A stretch of DNA of 60,163 bases from GCA-001735895 sp964488685. Its GTDB lineage: Bacteria > Pseudomonadota > Gammaproteobacteria > GCA-001735895. Made by a program: the position numbers and the translations under genes. Positions 1-9,171 of this stretch are shown piece after piece; positions within the stretch are counted from its first letter, which is position 1, and every line of letters starts with the position of its first letter. The notes under the pieces were generated by a model. The model saw only the letters and a program-made list of their open reading frames with translations, was not told where the DNA came from and did not search any database. The DNA is taken from the NCBI GenBank assembly GCA_964488685.1, contig CAZAVY010000006.1:1-60163 (forward strand). Reading direction: 5' to 3'.

Positions 1-5
1 AACGT

Positions 6-49
6 CCTGCGCAATCATCGCGGCAGTTCATGAAATCTCCGGGCTAATT
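6..49. repeat. Terminal copy of a MITE-like repeat at the window edge
   Basis: A hairpin-like segment (CTGCGC, 7-base loop, GCGGCAG) is followed by ATGAAATCTCCGGGCTAA. The same arrangement recurs as the right end of the element at 9172-9341 (CTGCGC hairpin, then ATGAAATTTCCGGGTTAA). It lies just downstream of folE2. The rest of the element, if present, is outside the window. Confidence 0.5.
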
Positions 50-99
50 CAATGATGGGTCTGCTGAAACGAGCGGGAAGTCAACAGGCATTAGGTACG

Positions 100-918
100 C
101 TACCCTGATGGTGCTTTATCGTACTCGATCAAGGCATAGGCCGAGTGATTGTGAATCGATTCAAAATTCTCTGATTCGAGCACATACTGGATGATACGAT
201 CATCCTTGTTTAACTCGCCCGCTATATCACGCACCATGTCCTCAACAAATTTCGGGTTGTCATAAGCTCGTTCCGTCACGTATTTTTCATCGGGGCGTTT
301 GAGCAGGCCATAAAGCTCACAGGAAGCCTGTTTCTCGACGATATCGATTAGTTCCTCGATCCAGATAAAGCCACTGGTTCTGGCGTTTATGGTCACATGC
401 GAGCGCTGATTGTGGGCGCCATAATCCGAAATTGATTTGGAGCACGGGCACAGGCTGGTGACCGGAATCTGTACCTTGATTCGGGTGCTGGTAACACCTG
501 AATTGATCTCGCCAATCAAAGATACTTCGTAGTCGAGTAGTGATTCGACTCCGGAGACAGGTGCTTTTTTGTTGATGAAATACGGAAAATTCATTTCGAT
601 ATAGCCCGATTCAGCTTCCAGCAAATCAGCCATTTCCAGCAGCATTTCGTTGAACGAGGAATAGGAAATTTCTTTCTCGTGATCGTTCAGAATCTTAACG
701 AATCTTGACATGTGAGTACCTTTAAACTGGTGCGGCAGGAACACAAACATGCTAAAAGTGGCAATCGTATGTTGTTGACCATCAGAGCGGTCTTTGACAA
801 TAACAGGATGGCGGATATCTTTTATACCGACCTTGTTAATTGCGAGTTCGCGCGTGTCGGCTGATCCCTGGACATCGGGAATCGACAAAACCGCTTTAGT
901 TGCTGGCTCACCGTTCAT
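100..918 (-). CDS. folE2: GTP cyclohydrolase FolE2 (type IB)
   Basis: This enzyme converts GTP to 7,8-dihydroneopterin triphosphate, the first step towards tetrahydrofolate and queuosine precursors, in the cytosol. The 272-residue protein has the family hallmark SLCPCSK at residues 155-161, with Cys157 and Cys159; a Cys of this motif is the metal-binding catalytic residue. Histidines around 169-174 (HNQRSH) and the C-terminal ENFESIHNHSAY block also fit COG1469. The ATG at 918 follows AAGGA by 7-8 bases. It has its own promoter and stands apart from cspA. FolE2 does not depend on zinc, unlike FolE1, and is often under Zur control, but I see no convincing Zur box. The identification is firm. 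Confidence 0.95.
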   Translation of the reverse strand: MNGEPATKAVLSIPDVQGSADTRELAINKVGIKDIRHPVIVKDRSDGQQHTIATFSMFVFLPHQFKGTHMSRFVKILNDHEKEISYSSFNEMLLEMADLLEAESGYIEMNFPYFINKKAPVSGVESLLDYEVSLIGEINSGVTSTRIKVQIPVTSLCPCSKSISDYGAHNQRSHVTINARTSGFIWIEELIDIVEKQASCELYGLLKRPDEKYVTERAYDNPKFVEDMVRDIAGELNKDDRIIQYVLESENFESIHNHSAYALIEYDKAPSG

Positions 919-1025
919 GACTCGATCCTTTGATATAATTTGGCGGAATTACAGCGTTGAGCTGATTCAGTACCAGACAAGACAGAAATTATTGGCATGA
1001 CAATAACTGAGTAAATAGCTGGGTT

Positions 1026-1053
1026 ATTATACTGTGCAACCGGTTTAAGGCAA
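1026..1053 (-). promoter_or_regulatory. Sigma-70-type promoter for folE2
   Basis: On the minus strand TTGCCT (1053-1048) and a perfect TATAAT (1031-1026) are spaced by 16 bases, about 110 bases before the folE2 start. The rest of the 919-1225 gap holds no gene. It has a 7-bp dyad CGAAATC/GATTTCG at 1144-1160 just past cspA, without a T-run, so its use as a terminator is doubtful. Confidence 0.5.
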
Positions 1054-1225
1054 TTCATAACTGGAATAATTTCACTAACATCGAGGGATTGCGATAGCAG
1101 GATAAACACACTGCCGAAACCCCGGGCAACCACACAGAGTGAACGAAATCGATGATTTCGCCGGGTGACTGTTTCCGTCAGATAGCGACCGGATCCAGTT
1201 GTAAATTTAATGTTGTTATTGTGAT

Positions 1226-1435
1226 TTACGCGGGGGTAACGTCTTCGGCTTGTGGACCTTTGGCGCCATCGGTAACCTTCATGGTTACAGCCTGGCCCTG
1301 CTGAAGTGTTTTATGACCTTCAGACTGTATGGCGCTGTAATGAACGAAAACGTCTTTTCCACCCTCTTGCGAAATAAAACCATAGCCTTTGGCATCGTTA
1401 AACCACTTTACCGTGCCAGTTACTGTTTCAGACAT
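1226..1435 (-). CDS. Cold-shock domain protein (CspA family)
   Basis: A 69-residue single cold-shock domain that binds single-stranded nucleic acid and acts as an RNA chaperone. RNP1 is KGYGFI at residues 16-21 and RNP2 is VFVHYSAI at 29-36; the start TGTVKWFN is typical. Length matches the family (about 70). It is monocistronic between dxs and folE2. The 5' region (1436-1597) could hold a long untranslated leader, as known for cold-shock genes. A TACAAT-like -10 lies at 1494-1489 on the minus strand, but no good -35 is seen. Which paralogue of the CspA family it is cannot be decided from sequence alone. Confidence 0.95.
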   Translation of the reverse strand: MSETVTGTVKWFNDAKGYGFISQEGGKDVFVHYSAIQSEGHKTLQQGQAVTMKVTDGAKGPQAEDVTPA

Positions 1436-1597
1436 AATATTACTCTGTAGCTTGATTGTGTGTCAGTTTCAATAATCCAACAAAGATCATTGTAGGATAA
1501 ACCTTTAGTTGAAGCCATTGTTTAAACCTGAGGGCGCCATGAGGTCTGGAAAAGTGGAACACGAAAATACCAGTTTAAGTCAATAATCGAAGGCTGC

Positions 1598-3484
1598 CTA
1601 AACCCGGGTAAACTCGACGATTGAACGACGCACAGTTTCCGGGTCGAGTCCGAAATCCTCCAGCACCTGTTCGCGACTGCCATGAGCCGGAAACACATCG
1701 TCGAGCCCCAGTCGTAACAGCGGGATATCTATGCGCCGTCGATTAAGATACTCGAGTACGGCCGACCCGGCGCCGCCGATGATGCTCGCATCTTCCAGGG
1801 TCACCAGGTAATCGTGATTGCTGGCCAGATGGTCGATCGTGGCCTCGTCAATGGGCTTGATAAAACGCATGTTCACCAGGCTCAGATCCAACTCGTCGGC
1901 AATCGGCTGTGCAATGCTGAATAGACTGCCAAACACCAATAATGCCGTTTGTTTGCCCTCGCGCACCTGCAGCGCCTTGCCAATTTCAACGCATTCATCG
2001 AGGTTTTTGGTATCTGGTTTTGCGACGCTGTCTCGCGGGTAACGCACTAATGCCGGACCGGGGTAGTTATAAGCTGTATTGAGTAACAGCAACATGTCGT
2101 TGCCGTTTGCCGGCGCCAGCATGATGAGATTGGGAATGCAGCGGCAATAAGCGGTATCAAAACTGCCGGTATGGGTGGCACCATCAGCACCAACAATACC
2201 GGCCCGATCAACCGCAAAGGTAACGTCCAGATCCTGGACTGCGACGTCGTGAATCAGTTGATCGTAAGCGCGTTGCAGGAAAGTCGAATATATCGCGACC
2301 ACCGGCTTGCCGCCTTCGCGCGCCATCCCTGCGGCCAGGGCTACCGCGTGTTGTTCGGCGATACCGACATCGTGATAACGTTCAGGGATTTCCTCGGAAA
2401 ACTCGACCAGGCCCGAGCCTTCCCGCATGGCTGGCGTGATGGCCTGTAATTTCGAATCCTGCCTGCCCTTCGCCAGCAACCAGTCAGAGAAAATACTGGT
2501 GTAAGATTGTATGCCCGGTTTGCTGGAAGACTTCACTTCGCCGGTCTCGGGATCGAAAGGGCCTACGCCATGAAACCGGCAGGCGTCCTCCTCGGCAGGT
2601 GGGTATCCCTTACCCTTGCGCGTGACAATGTGAAGCATCCTGGGTCCGGAAATCTTCTGCAGGTTTCGTATCAGGGAGAGCAGATCACCCAGATTGTGGC
2701 CGTCTATGGGTCCAAAGTAAGAGAAGCCCAGTTCTTCAAACAAGGTGCCCGGTGTCACCATACCCTTGACATGTTCCTCGGCACGCTTTGCCAGTTCCCA
2801 GGCGCTGGGGATGCGTTGTAAAACTTTTTTGCCTCCCGAACGCAGGCTGGTATAAATTTTCCCGGACCAGATACTGGATAAATACTTGGACATGGCGCCG
2901 ACGTTGGGCGAAATTGACATTTCATTGTCATTGAGTATTACCAGTAAGTTATTGTCGATGGCGCCACCATGATTCAAAGCTTCGTAGGCCATGCCGGCAG
3001 TCATGCCCCCGTCACCGATGACTGCAATTATTTTGCGCTCGAACCCTTGTGCGCTGGCGGCAATGTCCATACCCAGGGCTGCGCTGATCGAGGTGCTCGA
3101 ATGGCCGGCACCAAAATGGTCGTATTCGGATTCGGTGATCTTTGGAAAACCGGACAGACCTCCTTTTTGGCGTAATCCGGCCATCTGGTCGCGGCGCCCG
3201 GTTAAAATTTTATGCGGGTAACACTGATGGCCCACATCCCAGATCAAACGATCATGCGGTGTCTCGAACAGGTAATGCAAGGCAATAGTGATTTCCACCG
3301 AACCCAGACCGGATGCCAGGTGGCCTCCAGTTTGGGACAGGCTTTGTAACAGGAAACCACGTATCTCATCCGCCAGTTCCGGCAGCTGCTGCTGCTCGAG
3401 CTCGCGCAAATCCGCGGGGCTTTCGATTTGCGCCAGTAACGGAAATGTTTCGCGTAGTTTATCCAATGAACTGCTATCCAGCAT
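1598..3484 (-). CDS. dxs: 1-deoxy-D-xylulose-5-phosphate synthase
   Basis: A thiamine-diphosphate enzyme that condenses pyruvate and glyceraldehyde 3-phosphate in the first step of the MEP isoprenoid pathway. The 628 residues match the usual length. The ThDP motif starts with GDGGMTAG at 157-164 and ends at LNDNEMS near 184-190. The catalytic Glu lies in GIAEQHAV, and the transketolase pyrimidine domain carries DRAGIVGADGATHTGSFD. It sits 10 bases downstream of ispA in a xseB-ispA-dxs cluster, as in many gammaproteobacteria, so one transcript probably supplies both the precursor and the prenyl transferase. No defects are seen. Confidence 0.98.
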   Translation of the reverse strand: MLDSSSLDKLRETFPLLAQIESPADLRELEQQQLPELADEIRGFLLQSLSQTGGHLASGLGSVEITIALHYLFETPHDRLIWDVGHQCYPHKILTGRRDQMAGLRQKGGLSGFPKITESEYDHFGAGHSSTSISAALGMDIAASAQGFERKIIAVIGDGGMTAGMAYEALNHGGAIDNNLLVILNDNEMSISPNVGAMSKYLSSIWSGKIYTSLRSGGKKVLQRIPSAWELAKRAEEHVKGMVTPGTLFEELGFSYFGPIDGHNLGDLLSLIRNLQKISGPRMLHIVTRKGKGYPPAEEDACRFHGVGPFDPETGEVKSSSKPGIQSYTSIFSDWLLAKGRQDSKLQAITPAMREGSGLVEFSEEIPERYHDVGIAEQHAVALAAGMAREGGKPVVAIYSTFLQRAYDQLIHDVAVQDLDVTFAVDRAGIVGADGATHTGSFDTAYCRCIPNLIMLAPANGNDMLLLLNTAYNYPGPALVRYPRDSVAKPDTKNLDECVEIGKALQVREGKQTALLVFGSLFSIAQPIADELDLSLVNMRFIKPIDEATIDHLASNHDYLVTLEDASIIGGAGSAVLEYLNRRRIDIPLLRLGLDDVFPAHGSREQVLEDFGLDPETVRRSIVEFTRV

Positions 3485-3494
3485 ATTGCTTCGC

Positions 3495-4400
3495 TTAGCT
3501 TTTCCTTTCGACGAACCAGGCCGAAATATACCTTAAAATGTCGACTTCCTCACCAAATATTGAAAGTGCCTGTAACGCGTTCTGATGCAATTCCTGTGCC
3601 TTTTGATACGATGCTTCGAGTCCGATTATCGATGGGAATGTTGGTTTATTGCGGTCACTGTCCGAGCCTTGCGTCTTACCCAGGGTCTCGGTGTCACCGG
3701 TGACATCAAGAATGTCATCTTGCACCTGGAACGACAGGCCAATGTATTTTGCGTAGGAATCGAGTGCGCTGAACTGCCGTGGGTCCAGTCTTTTGGTACT
3801 GAGGGCAGCAAGCTGAACACAGGTACGAATCAATGCGCCGGTTTTATGAATGTGCATGGTTTCGAGTTCAGCAATGTTGAGGCTATTGCCAACCGCGGCA
3901 AGATCGATGGCCTGACCACCCGCCATTCCGCGCGACCCGGAAAATAAGGATAGTTTCTCGATCATCTGCAGGCGTGCCGCCGGGTCGCTGGTCATCTGTG
4001 GGTCGTGGCTGATGATATAAAAAGCCAGTGCCTGCAGCGCATCACCGGCTAAAATAGCAGTCGCTTCGTCAAATTCGCGATGACAGGTGGGTAGGCCACG
4101 TCGCAAATCGTCGTCATCCATTGCGGGTAGGTCGTCATGGATTAGCGAGTAGGCATGAATGATTTCTACCGCACAGGCGGCACCATCGACGCGTTCGGGG
4201 TCGATGCCAAATGCCGACGCGGTCGCGTACACCAGAATCGGTCGCACCCGTTTGCCCGGGGCGAGAACCGCATAGCGCATCGCCTGGTGCAAGCGCATCG
4301 GATTCATATTGGCTTTGGGAAGCCAGCGGTCGAGAGCAGCGTCTACTCTTTGCTGGAATTCTTCAACAAGAGGCTCGAAATTCCAGGCATCAATTTTCAT
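3495..4400 (-). CDS. ispA: Geranyl/farnesyl diphosphate synthase
   Basis: A short-chain trans-prenyl diphosphate synthase that makes C10/C15 diphosphates from IPP and DMAPP. The first aspartate-rich motif is in LIHDDLPAMDDDDLRRG and the second is VQDDILD. KRVRP, which binds IPP, lies near the N-terminus. I chose the ATG at 4400 (301 residues): GAAGG lies 5 bases upstream and the start overlaps the end of xseB by 11 bp, suggesting translational coupling. An upstream start at 4436 would only add 12 poorly conserved residues. It is followed 10 bases later by dxs in the same direction. Confidence 0.95.
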   Translation of the reverse strand: MKIDAWNFEPLVEEFQQRVDAALDRWLPKANMNPMRLHQAMRYAVLAPGKRVRPILVYATASAFGIDPERVDGAACAVEIIHAYSLIHDDLPAMDDDDLRRGLPTCHREFDEATAILAGDALQALAFYIISHDPQMTSDPAARLQMIEKLSLFSGSRGMAGGQAIDLAAVGNSLNIAELETMHIHKTGALIRTCVQLAALSTKRLDPRQFSALDSYAKYIGLSFQVQDDILDVTGDTETLGKTQGSDSDRNKPTFPSIIGLEASYQKAQELHQNALQALSIFGEEVDILRYISAWFVERKS

Positions 4401-4635
4401 CAATGCCTTCGAAGGGAACGGTTTGTTGTAAACCATTTTTTTCGATTAATTGTTCAACTCGCAACTCGGCGTTGGCGAGCGTATCCTGACAGTTCTTTGC
4501 CAGCTTGATGCCTTTTTCAAACTGCTCGATCGATTCCGCCAGGCCACAGTCCCCGGACTCCATGTTATTGACTATTTTTTCAAGCTGTTGCAGCGATTTT
4601 TCGAAATCTTTGAGCTTGTCTTTAGTTTCGGCCAT
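4390..4635 (-). CDS. xseB: Exodeoxyribonuclease VII small subunit
   Basis: The small subunit of exonuclease VII, which degrades single-stranded DNA together with XseA. From the ATG at 4635 it is about 80 residues, the usual length, with the family pattern FEKSLQQLEKIVNNMESGD and then LAESIEQFEKGIKLAKNCQ, predicted as two helices. An ATG at 4674 is possible but would run into radA and adds an unrelated N-terminus. It overlaps ispA by 11 bp. The xseA partner is not in this window. The xseB-ispA-dxs order is a known gammaproteobacterial arrangement. Confidence 0.93.
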   Translation of the reverse strand: MAETKDKLKDFEKSLQQLEKIVNNMESGDCGLAESIEQFEKGIKLAKNCQDTLANAELRVEQLIEKNGLQQTVPFEGIDEN

Positions 4636-4663
4636 GTTATCACCCGCATTCACAATGTCGCGA

Positions 4664-6028
4664 TTATAATGCATCCACGGTATCAGCCAAATGACTGACC
4701 GGAATTAACTTGAGATCTTTAAATACACCGCGTTTCGGCATATTGGCCTTTGGGATGATGGCCGATTCAAAACCATGCTTGCCGGCTTCCCGCAAACGTT
4801 CCTCCCCATTGGCTACCGGCCTGATTTCGCCCGACAAACCGACCTCTCCAAATACCAGCGAACGCTGGTTGAGCGGGCGGTCGCGATAACTGGATAAAAT
4901 GGCCAGAATTATTGCCAGATCTGCACCCGGTTCAGCTATCCGTACGCCACCCACGGCATTGATAAAAATATCATGATGGTAAAGTGGCACACCTCCATGA
5001 CGTTGCAGAATTGCGATTAACATCGCCAGTCGATTCGATTCGAGACCGACGCTGAGACGGCGCGGTTGCCCGCCGTGGCATTCGCTCACCAGCGCCTGAA
5101 CTTCGACCAGAATAGGGCGTGTTCCTTCACGCGATACCATCACCACGCTGCCTGATACCGGTTGATCATGCTGCGCCAGAAAGATTGCCGATGGATTGCC
5201 TACCGGTTTCAAACCATGTTCAGTCATTGCGAAGATGCCAAGTTCGTTGACTGCGCCAAAGCGATTTTTAACCGCCCGGATCACGCGGTAACGGGTCGAT
5301 GCATCGCCCTCAAAATAAAGTACGGTGTCGACCATGTGTTCGAGAACTCGCGGCCCCGCTAACTGCCCCTCCTTGGTGACGTGACCCACCAGAAAGATGG
5401 CAACATTGGCTTGCTTGGCAAATCTCACCAGCATAGCAGTGCTTTCCCTTATCTGACTTACCGATCCCGGCGCCGACTGCAGGCTGTTGCTGAATATGGT
5501 CTGGATCGAATCGATTACCATGACCGCGGGCCGGTTACCGCTCGCCTGTGCGATAATATCTTCCACGCAGGTGGCGCTCAGCAACTTTAAACTGTCGCGC
5601 GGTAGTCCGAGGCGTCTGGCGCGTAAACCAACCTGTTGGAGGGATTCCTCCCCGGTGACGTAAAGTGCATCGCGTTGTTGGCTGACGAGCATCAGGCATT
5701 GCAACAGGATAGTGGACTTGCCGATGCCGGGATCGCCACCAAGAAGAATTACCGATCCTTCAACCAGACCCCCGCCGAGCACACGATCGAGTTCGCCAAT
5801 TTCAGTTCCGAAACGTGGGGTATCACTGGTTGGTATCTCCTCGAGGGTGACAACACCGGATTGGCTGGCGCCGCCCTGCCAGTTGGATTTGCCACCCGGG
5901 CCCGAGGGTACGGTCGGTATATCGTCGATACTGTTCCAGGCTTTACAATCCGGGCATTGCCCCGACCATTTTGGTTGCAGGGTGGCGCATTCACGACATT
6001 GAAACTGTGCGCTCTGTCTAGCCATCAT
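4664..6028 (-). CDS. radA: DNA repair protein RadA
   Basis: A RecA-like ATPase that promotes branch migration during recombinational repair. The domains in order are: a zinc finger with Cys11, Cys14, Cys25 and Cys28; a RecA core with Walker A GGDPGIGKS at 97-105; the RadA signature KNRFGAVNELG; and a Lon-protease-like C-terminal domain. The length of 454 is standard. The start overlaps the end of the CBS-domain gene by 11 bp (ATGATG; either ATG could be used), so the two are probably cotranscribed. No defects are seen. Confidence 0.97.
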   Translation of the reverse strand: MMARQSAQFQCRECATLQPKWSGQCPDCKAWNSIDDIPTVPSGPGGKSNWQGGASQSGVVTLEEIPTSDTPRFGTEIGELDRVLGGGLVEGSVILLGGDPGIGKSTILLQCLMLVSQQRDALYVTGEESLQQVGLRARRLGLPRDSLKLLSATCVEDIIAQASGNRPAVMVIDSIQTIFSNSLQSAPGSVSQIRESTAMLVRFAKQANVAIFLVGHVTKEGQLAGPRVLEHMVDTVLYFEGDASTRYRVIRAVKNRFGAVNELGIFAMTEHGLKPVGNPSAIFLAQHDQPVSGSVVMVSREGTRPILVEVQALVSECHGGQPRRLSVGLESNRLAMLIAILQRHGGVPLYHHDIFINAVGGVRIAEPGADLAIILAILSSYRDRPLNQRSLVFGEVGLSGEIRPVANGEERLREAGKHGFESAIIPKANMPKRGVFKDLKLIPVSHLADTVDAL

Positions 6029-7322
6029 CGAGCGGTAGTTCCGATTGTGGGTTTGTCATATGGGTATCCGATGGCATGGAAAGTCGCGCCGTCTTCACCA
6101 TATTATTTTTAACCTGCATGATTTCGATCGGATAACCATTAATTTTCATACTGGTGCCGGCTTCGGGAATAAACTCCATGTGCTCGAGGATCAGTCCGTT
6201 TAATGTACGTGGACCTTCGCTGGGCAGCACAATGCTCAGGTTACGATTAATGTCGCGAATGTGTGTCGAACCATCGATCAGGAAGCTGCCGTCGGCATCC
6301 TGGAAAAAGTCCTGGTGCAGGGCACTGGGGTCGGTCGTGAATTCACCGACAATTTCCTCGAGAATATCCTCGATCGTAACCAGTCCCTGGATATCCCCGT
6401 ATTCATCGACCACAAATCCTATGCGACGCTTATTTTTGCGAAAATTAAGCAGTTGCGTAGTGAGAGGGGTGCTCTCAGGAATGAAATATCCGTCCCGGGT
6501 CAGTTCGATCAGGCTCTCGGGATTAAATTCGTCATTTAACAGCAAGGGCAAAATTTTTCGCATTAAAGCGATTCCGACCAGGTTGTCGATATTGCCCGAG
6601 TAAATTGGAATGCGGGTATAGGATAAATTGGTAATAAGCTTTAAGGTTTCATGCCAGTCGTGTTCGAGATCGATGCCGATGATTTCGCTGCGCGGTACCA
6701 TGATATCGTCGACAGTCACCTTTTCCAGGTCGAGAATACTGAGCAACATATCGCGATGTGAATCCGGGATCAGACCGCTGGTTTCGTTAACGGCGACGCG
6801 TAACTCCTCGGAAGTGAGCGCGTCGTTATCGGGTTTTTTATCCGAAAGTAAAAACAGTTTCAGTACCAGTTTCGCCAACCAGTCGATAATAACCACCAGG
6901 GGCAGCATAATTCTTGATAGCGGTTGATAGACATATGCTGCAGGAAACGCGATCTTTTCCGGGTTTGCCGCAGCCAGGGTCTTTGGTGTTACTTCGGCAA
7001 ACAGCAATAACACCAGCGTCAGCAAACCGGCCGCAATCGCAATACCGGCTTCACCATACAGCCGATACCCGATATAGGTTGCCAGCTGGGTTATCAGGAT
7101 ATTAATGAAGTTATTGCCCAACAGTATCAGTGTGATCAGTTTGTCGGGAGTTTTCAGCAATGCCACAGCGCGCATTGCGCCGCCATGTTTTTTATCAGCC
7201 AGGTGCCTGAGCCGGTAACGATTCAGACTCATCAGTCCGGTTTCCGAGCTCGAAAAGAAGGCTGACATCAGGATCAGAGCGACGAATGCGATAAACAGCC
7301 AATGTAACGGGATTTCGTTCAA
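6018..7322 (-). CDS. CNNM/CorC-HlyC family transporter (DUF21, CBS pair, CorC_HlyC)
   Basis: An inner-membrane protein of 434 residues with an N-terminal DUF21 region of about four membrane segments (residues 8-145). Tandem CBS domains follow (DIMVPRSEIIGID and the VDEYGDIQGLVTIEDILEEI stretch), then a CorC_HlyC domain in the last 90 residues. Homologues (E. coli YfjD) are linked to magnesium and cobalt tolerance or efflux; the exact substrate here is an inference. It lies 8 bases after the ypjD-like gene and overlaps radA by 11 bp. The ypjD-yfjD pair next to ffh is the same as in E. coli, which supports orthology. Confidence 0.9.
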   Translation of the reverse strand: MNEIPLHWLFIAFVALILMSAFFSSSETGLMSLNRYRLRHLADKKHGGAMRAVALLKTPDKLITLILLGNNFINILITQLATYIGYRLYGEAGIAIAAGLLTLVLLLFAEVTPKTLAAANPEKIAFPAAYVYQPLSRIMLPLVVIIDWLAKLVLKLFLLSDKKPDNDALTSEELRVAVNETSGLIPDSHRDMLLSILDLEKVTVDDIMVPRSEIIGIDLEHDWHETLKLITNLSYTRIPIYSGNIDNLVGIALMRKILPLLLNDEFNPESLIELTRDGYFIPESTPLTTQLLNFRKNKRRIGFVVDEYGDIQGLVTIEDILEEIVGEFTTDPSALHQDFFQDADGSFLIDGSTHIRDINRNLSIVLPSEGPRTLNGLILEHMEFIPEAGTSMKINGYPIEIMQVKNNMVKTARLSMPSDTHMTNPQSELPLDDG

Positions 7323-7330
7323 CAGTGGAT

Positions 7331-8119
7331 TTAAACGATAAATTCCAGAACCAGCTTGCTACCAAAAAATGCAAGCATCAGGAATGCGAATGAAGACAGC
7401 GTCCAGCGAATAGCCGTTTTGCCTCGCCAGCCAAACTTTAACCGGCCAAAAAGCAACACACCGAGTATTAACCAGCCGGCTATCGACAGTACTGTTTTGT
7501 GGACCAGATGCTGCGCGAATAAATCCTCCAGGTAGATGAAGCCGCTGAGCAATGAAGCGCTGAGGCAGATAAAACCAATACCGAGAAACTGAAACAGAAG
7601 GGTTTCCATGTCTTGCAGTGGCGGCAGAAACCGGATGAACCCTCCAGGCTGGTGCTGCCTGATGGAGTGATCCTGGTAGGCGAGCAAGCCTGCCTGAAAA
7701 GCGCCTAGCGTGATCAGGCTATAGGCGATTACCGATATCATGATATGTCCCTGAATAACACGACTGCCGGTAATGATTAGATGATCTGCAAAATACAGGC
7801 TGGCGACCAATGAGGCGCCGCCGCTAATTGGAAATATGACGATGCCGAGACTTTCGATGCGTCGAAAGATGCTGCTCAGTAGAATCTGAATTGATACCAG
7901 CCACGCGATCAGCGCGAAAGCGGCGAAGAAGCCCAGGTTTAATCCTTGCGGCTGAATTATGAGGGCATTCAGAGCCGCTGTTTGCAACAACATTGCCACC
8001 AGCGCTGGCGCCAGCGCAAGCCAGCGTTGGCGTTGCTTTGTTTCAAGCTGTTTGTATATCAAAAACGCGGACAAGCAGTAAAATAGAACTGCGAACGCAC
8101 TTGCAGTGGTGGGGAACAT
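7331..8119 (-). CDS. CcsA-family inner-membrane protein, YpjD-like
   Basis: A 262-residue protein with about eight hydrophobic segments. It belongs to the cytochrome c assembly (CcsA/CcmC) family by its overall layout and conserved histidines (for example GHIMISVIAYSLITLGAFQAG and VHKTVLSIAGWLILGVLLFG). E. coli YpjD, in the same position beside ffh and yfjD, is its likely orthologue; its role is not well defined. The start at 8119 is ATG. The tryptophan-rich haem-handling signature of true CcsA is not evident, so a direct role in cytochrome c maturation should not be assumed. Confidence 0.8.
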   Translation of the reverse strand: MFPTTASAFAVLFYCLSAFLIYKQLETKQRQRWLALAPALVAMLLQTAALNALIIQPQGLNLGFFAAFALIAWLVSIQILLSSIFRRIESLGIVIFPISGGASLVASLYFADHLIITGSRVIQGHIMISVIAYSLITLGAFQAGLLAYQDHSIRQHQPGGFIRFLPPLQDMETLLFQFLGIGFICLSASLLSGFIYLEDLFAQHLVHKTVLSIAGWLILGVLLFGRLKFGWRGKTAIRWTLSSFAFLMLAFFGSKLVLEFIV

Positions 8120-8332
8120 TGCTTTAGATCGTTGATATAAGCTTTAAAGTGTAACTGAAAATCGGGGTTATCGCACTACCGGTCGGCGCCCGGGAAGAGG
8201 TTCGCCTACGAACTTACGCTTGTCAACCGGATCGGATCTACCACCCGGGAACTGCATGATAATTTCGTTGCACTCAATTCGACAGTGCAGAATTCTCGTA
8301 TAAGAAAAAAATGCGCCAAACCTTCGCTTGTT

Positions 8333-8341
8333 TGCTATAAA
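8333..8341 (+). promoter_or_regulatory. Extended -10 promoter before the MBL-fold gene
   Basis: TGCTATAAA (TGC at 8333-8335, TATAAA at 8336-8341) is an extended -10 element about 60 bases before the start at 8402. A perfect 10-bp palindrome, GGTAGCTACC (8356-8365), lies at about +10 and could be an operator. No -35 is obvious. I see no gene in the rest of the 8120-8401 gap. Confidence 0.4.
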
Positions 8342-8401
8342 ATTGTAATGGGGTCGGTAGCTACCTCCGAATAGGTAAGCGGGAATTCACAATTAAAGTA
8401 T

Positions 8402-9166
8402 ATGCAAATTAAAATACTTGGATGGGCCGGCGGAATTGGGGCAAACTTGCGAACCACCTCGTTCCTGATCGATGATGATTTGTTGATCGACGCAGGTACC
8501 GGATTGGGCGATCTACCGCTCAACCAGATGACTGGTATCCGCCATATATTTCTGACACATTCGCATATGGACCATATTGTTGGTTTGCCACTGCTTGCTG
8601 ACAGCATGTTCGGCGTACATGAAGAGCCGATCGTTGTGCATGCCCAGGAAAAAACCATCAAGGCACTCAAGGCGCATATTTTCAACTGGATTATCTGGCC
8701 GGATTTTTCTGAATTGCCAACCAAGGAGAATCCCTCGATTCATTTTGAAATTATGAATCCCGGCGACAAGCTGACCATCCGCTCTCGTGAGATCGAAATG
8801 ATCCCGGTCAACCATACCGTCCCCGGAGTCGGTTATTGCCTGTCGTCAAGACGTGCAAATGTAGCCTTCAGTGGCGATACCACAACCAACGATACGCTCT
8901 GGTCGGTACTCAACGACTACGAAAACATCGATTTGTTGTTTGTCGAATCCGCTTTTTCGAATAACGACCTCGAAATTAGCAAGATATCAAAGCACTATTG
9001 CCCCAGTTTGCTGGGTGACGACATCTTGAAGATGAAACACCGCCCCGATGTCTGGCTGACGCACTTGAAACCGGGCGATGAAGAAATGATCTACCGGGAA
9101 TGCGTCGATGCCATGCCCGGGTTCAATGTCCACCAGTTAAAGGGTGGCGAAGTATTCAAATTCTGA
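8402..9166 (+). CDS. Metallo-beta-lactamase-fold hydrolase, cyclic-nucleotide phosphodiesterase/RNase Z-like
   Basis: A 254-residue MBL-fold protein. The metal motif is THSHMDH at 52-58 (His53, His55, Asp57, His58). Further ligands are offered by NHTVPGVGY, FSGDTTTND and LTHLKPGD. The long C-terminal part resembles the class II cyclic-nucleotide phosphodiesterase/RNase Z branch rather than glyoxalase II. The substrate is unknown. The gene stands alone, divergent from the ypjD-like gene, with its own promoter, and ends just before a MITE-like element. The ATG at 8402 lacks a strong Shine-Dalgarno sequence. Confidence 0.8.
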   Translation: MQIKILGWAGGIGANLRTTSFLIDDDLLIDAGTGLGDLPLNQMTGIRHIFLTHSHMDHIVGLPLLADSMFGVHEEPIVVHAQEKTIKALKAHIFNWIIWPDFSELPTKENPSIHFEIMNPGDKLTIRSREIEMIPVNHTVPGVGYCLSSRRANVAFSGDTTTNDTLWSVLNDYENIDLLFVESAFSNNDLEISKISKHYCPSLLGDDILKMKHRPDVWLTHLKPGDEEMIYRECVDAMPGFNVHQLKGGEVFKF

Positions 9167-9171
9167 CGATA

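Noticed and set aside
1026..1031. Possible Zur box in the folE2 promoter
   Set aside because: GTATAATAAC is only loosely like the Zur site and overlaps a normal -10 element. The needed symmetry is missing.
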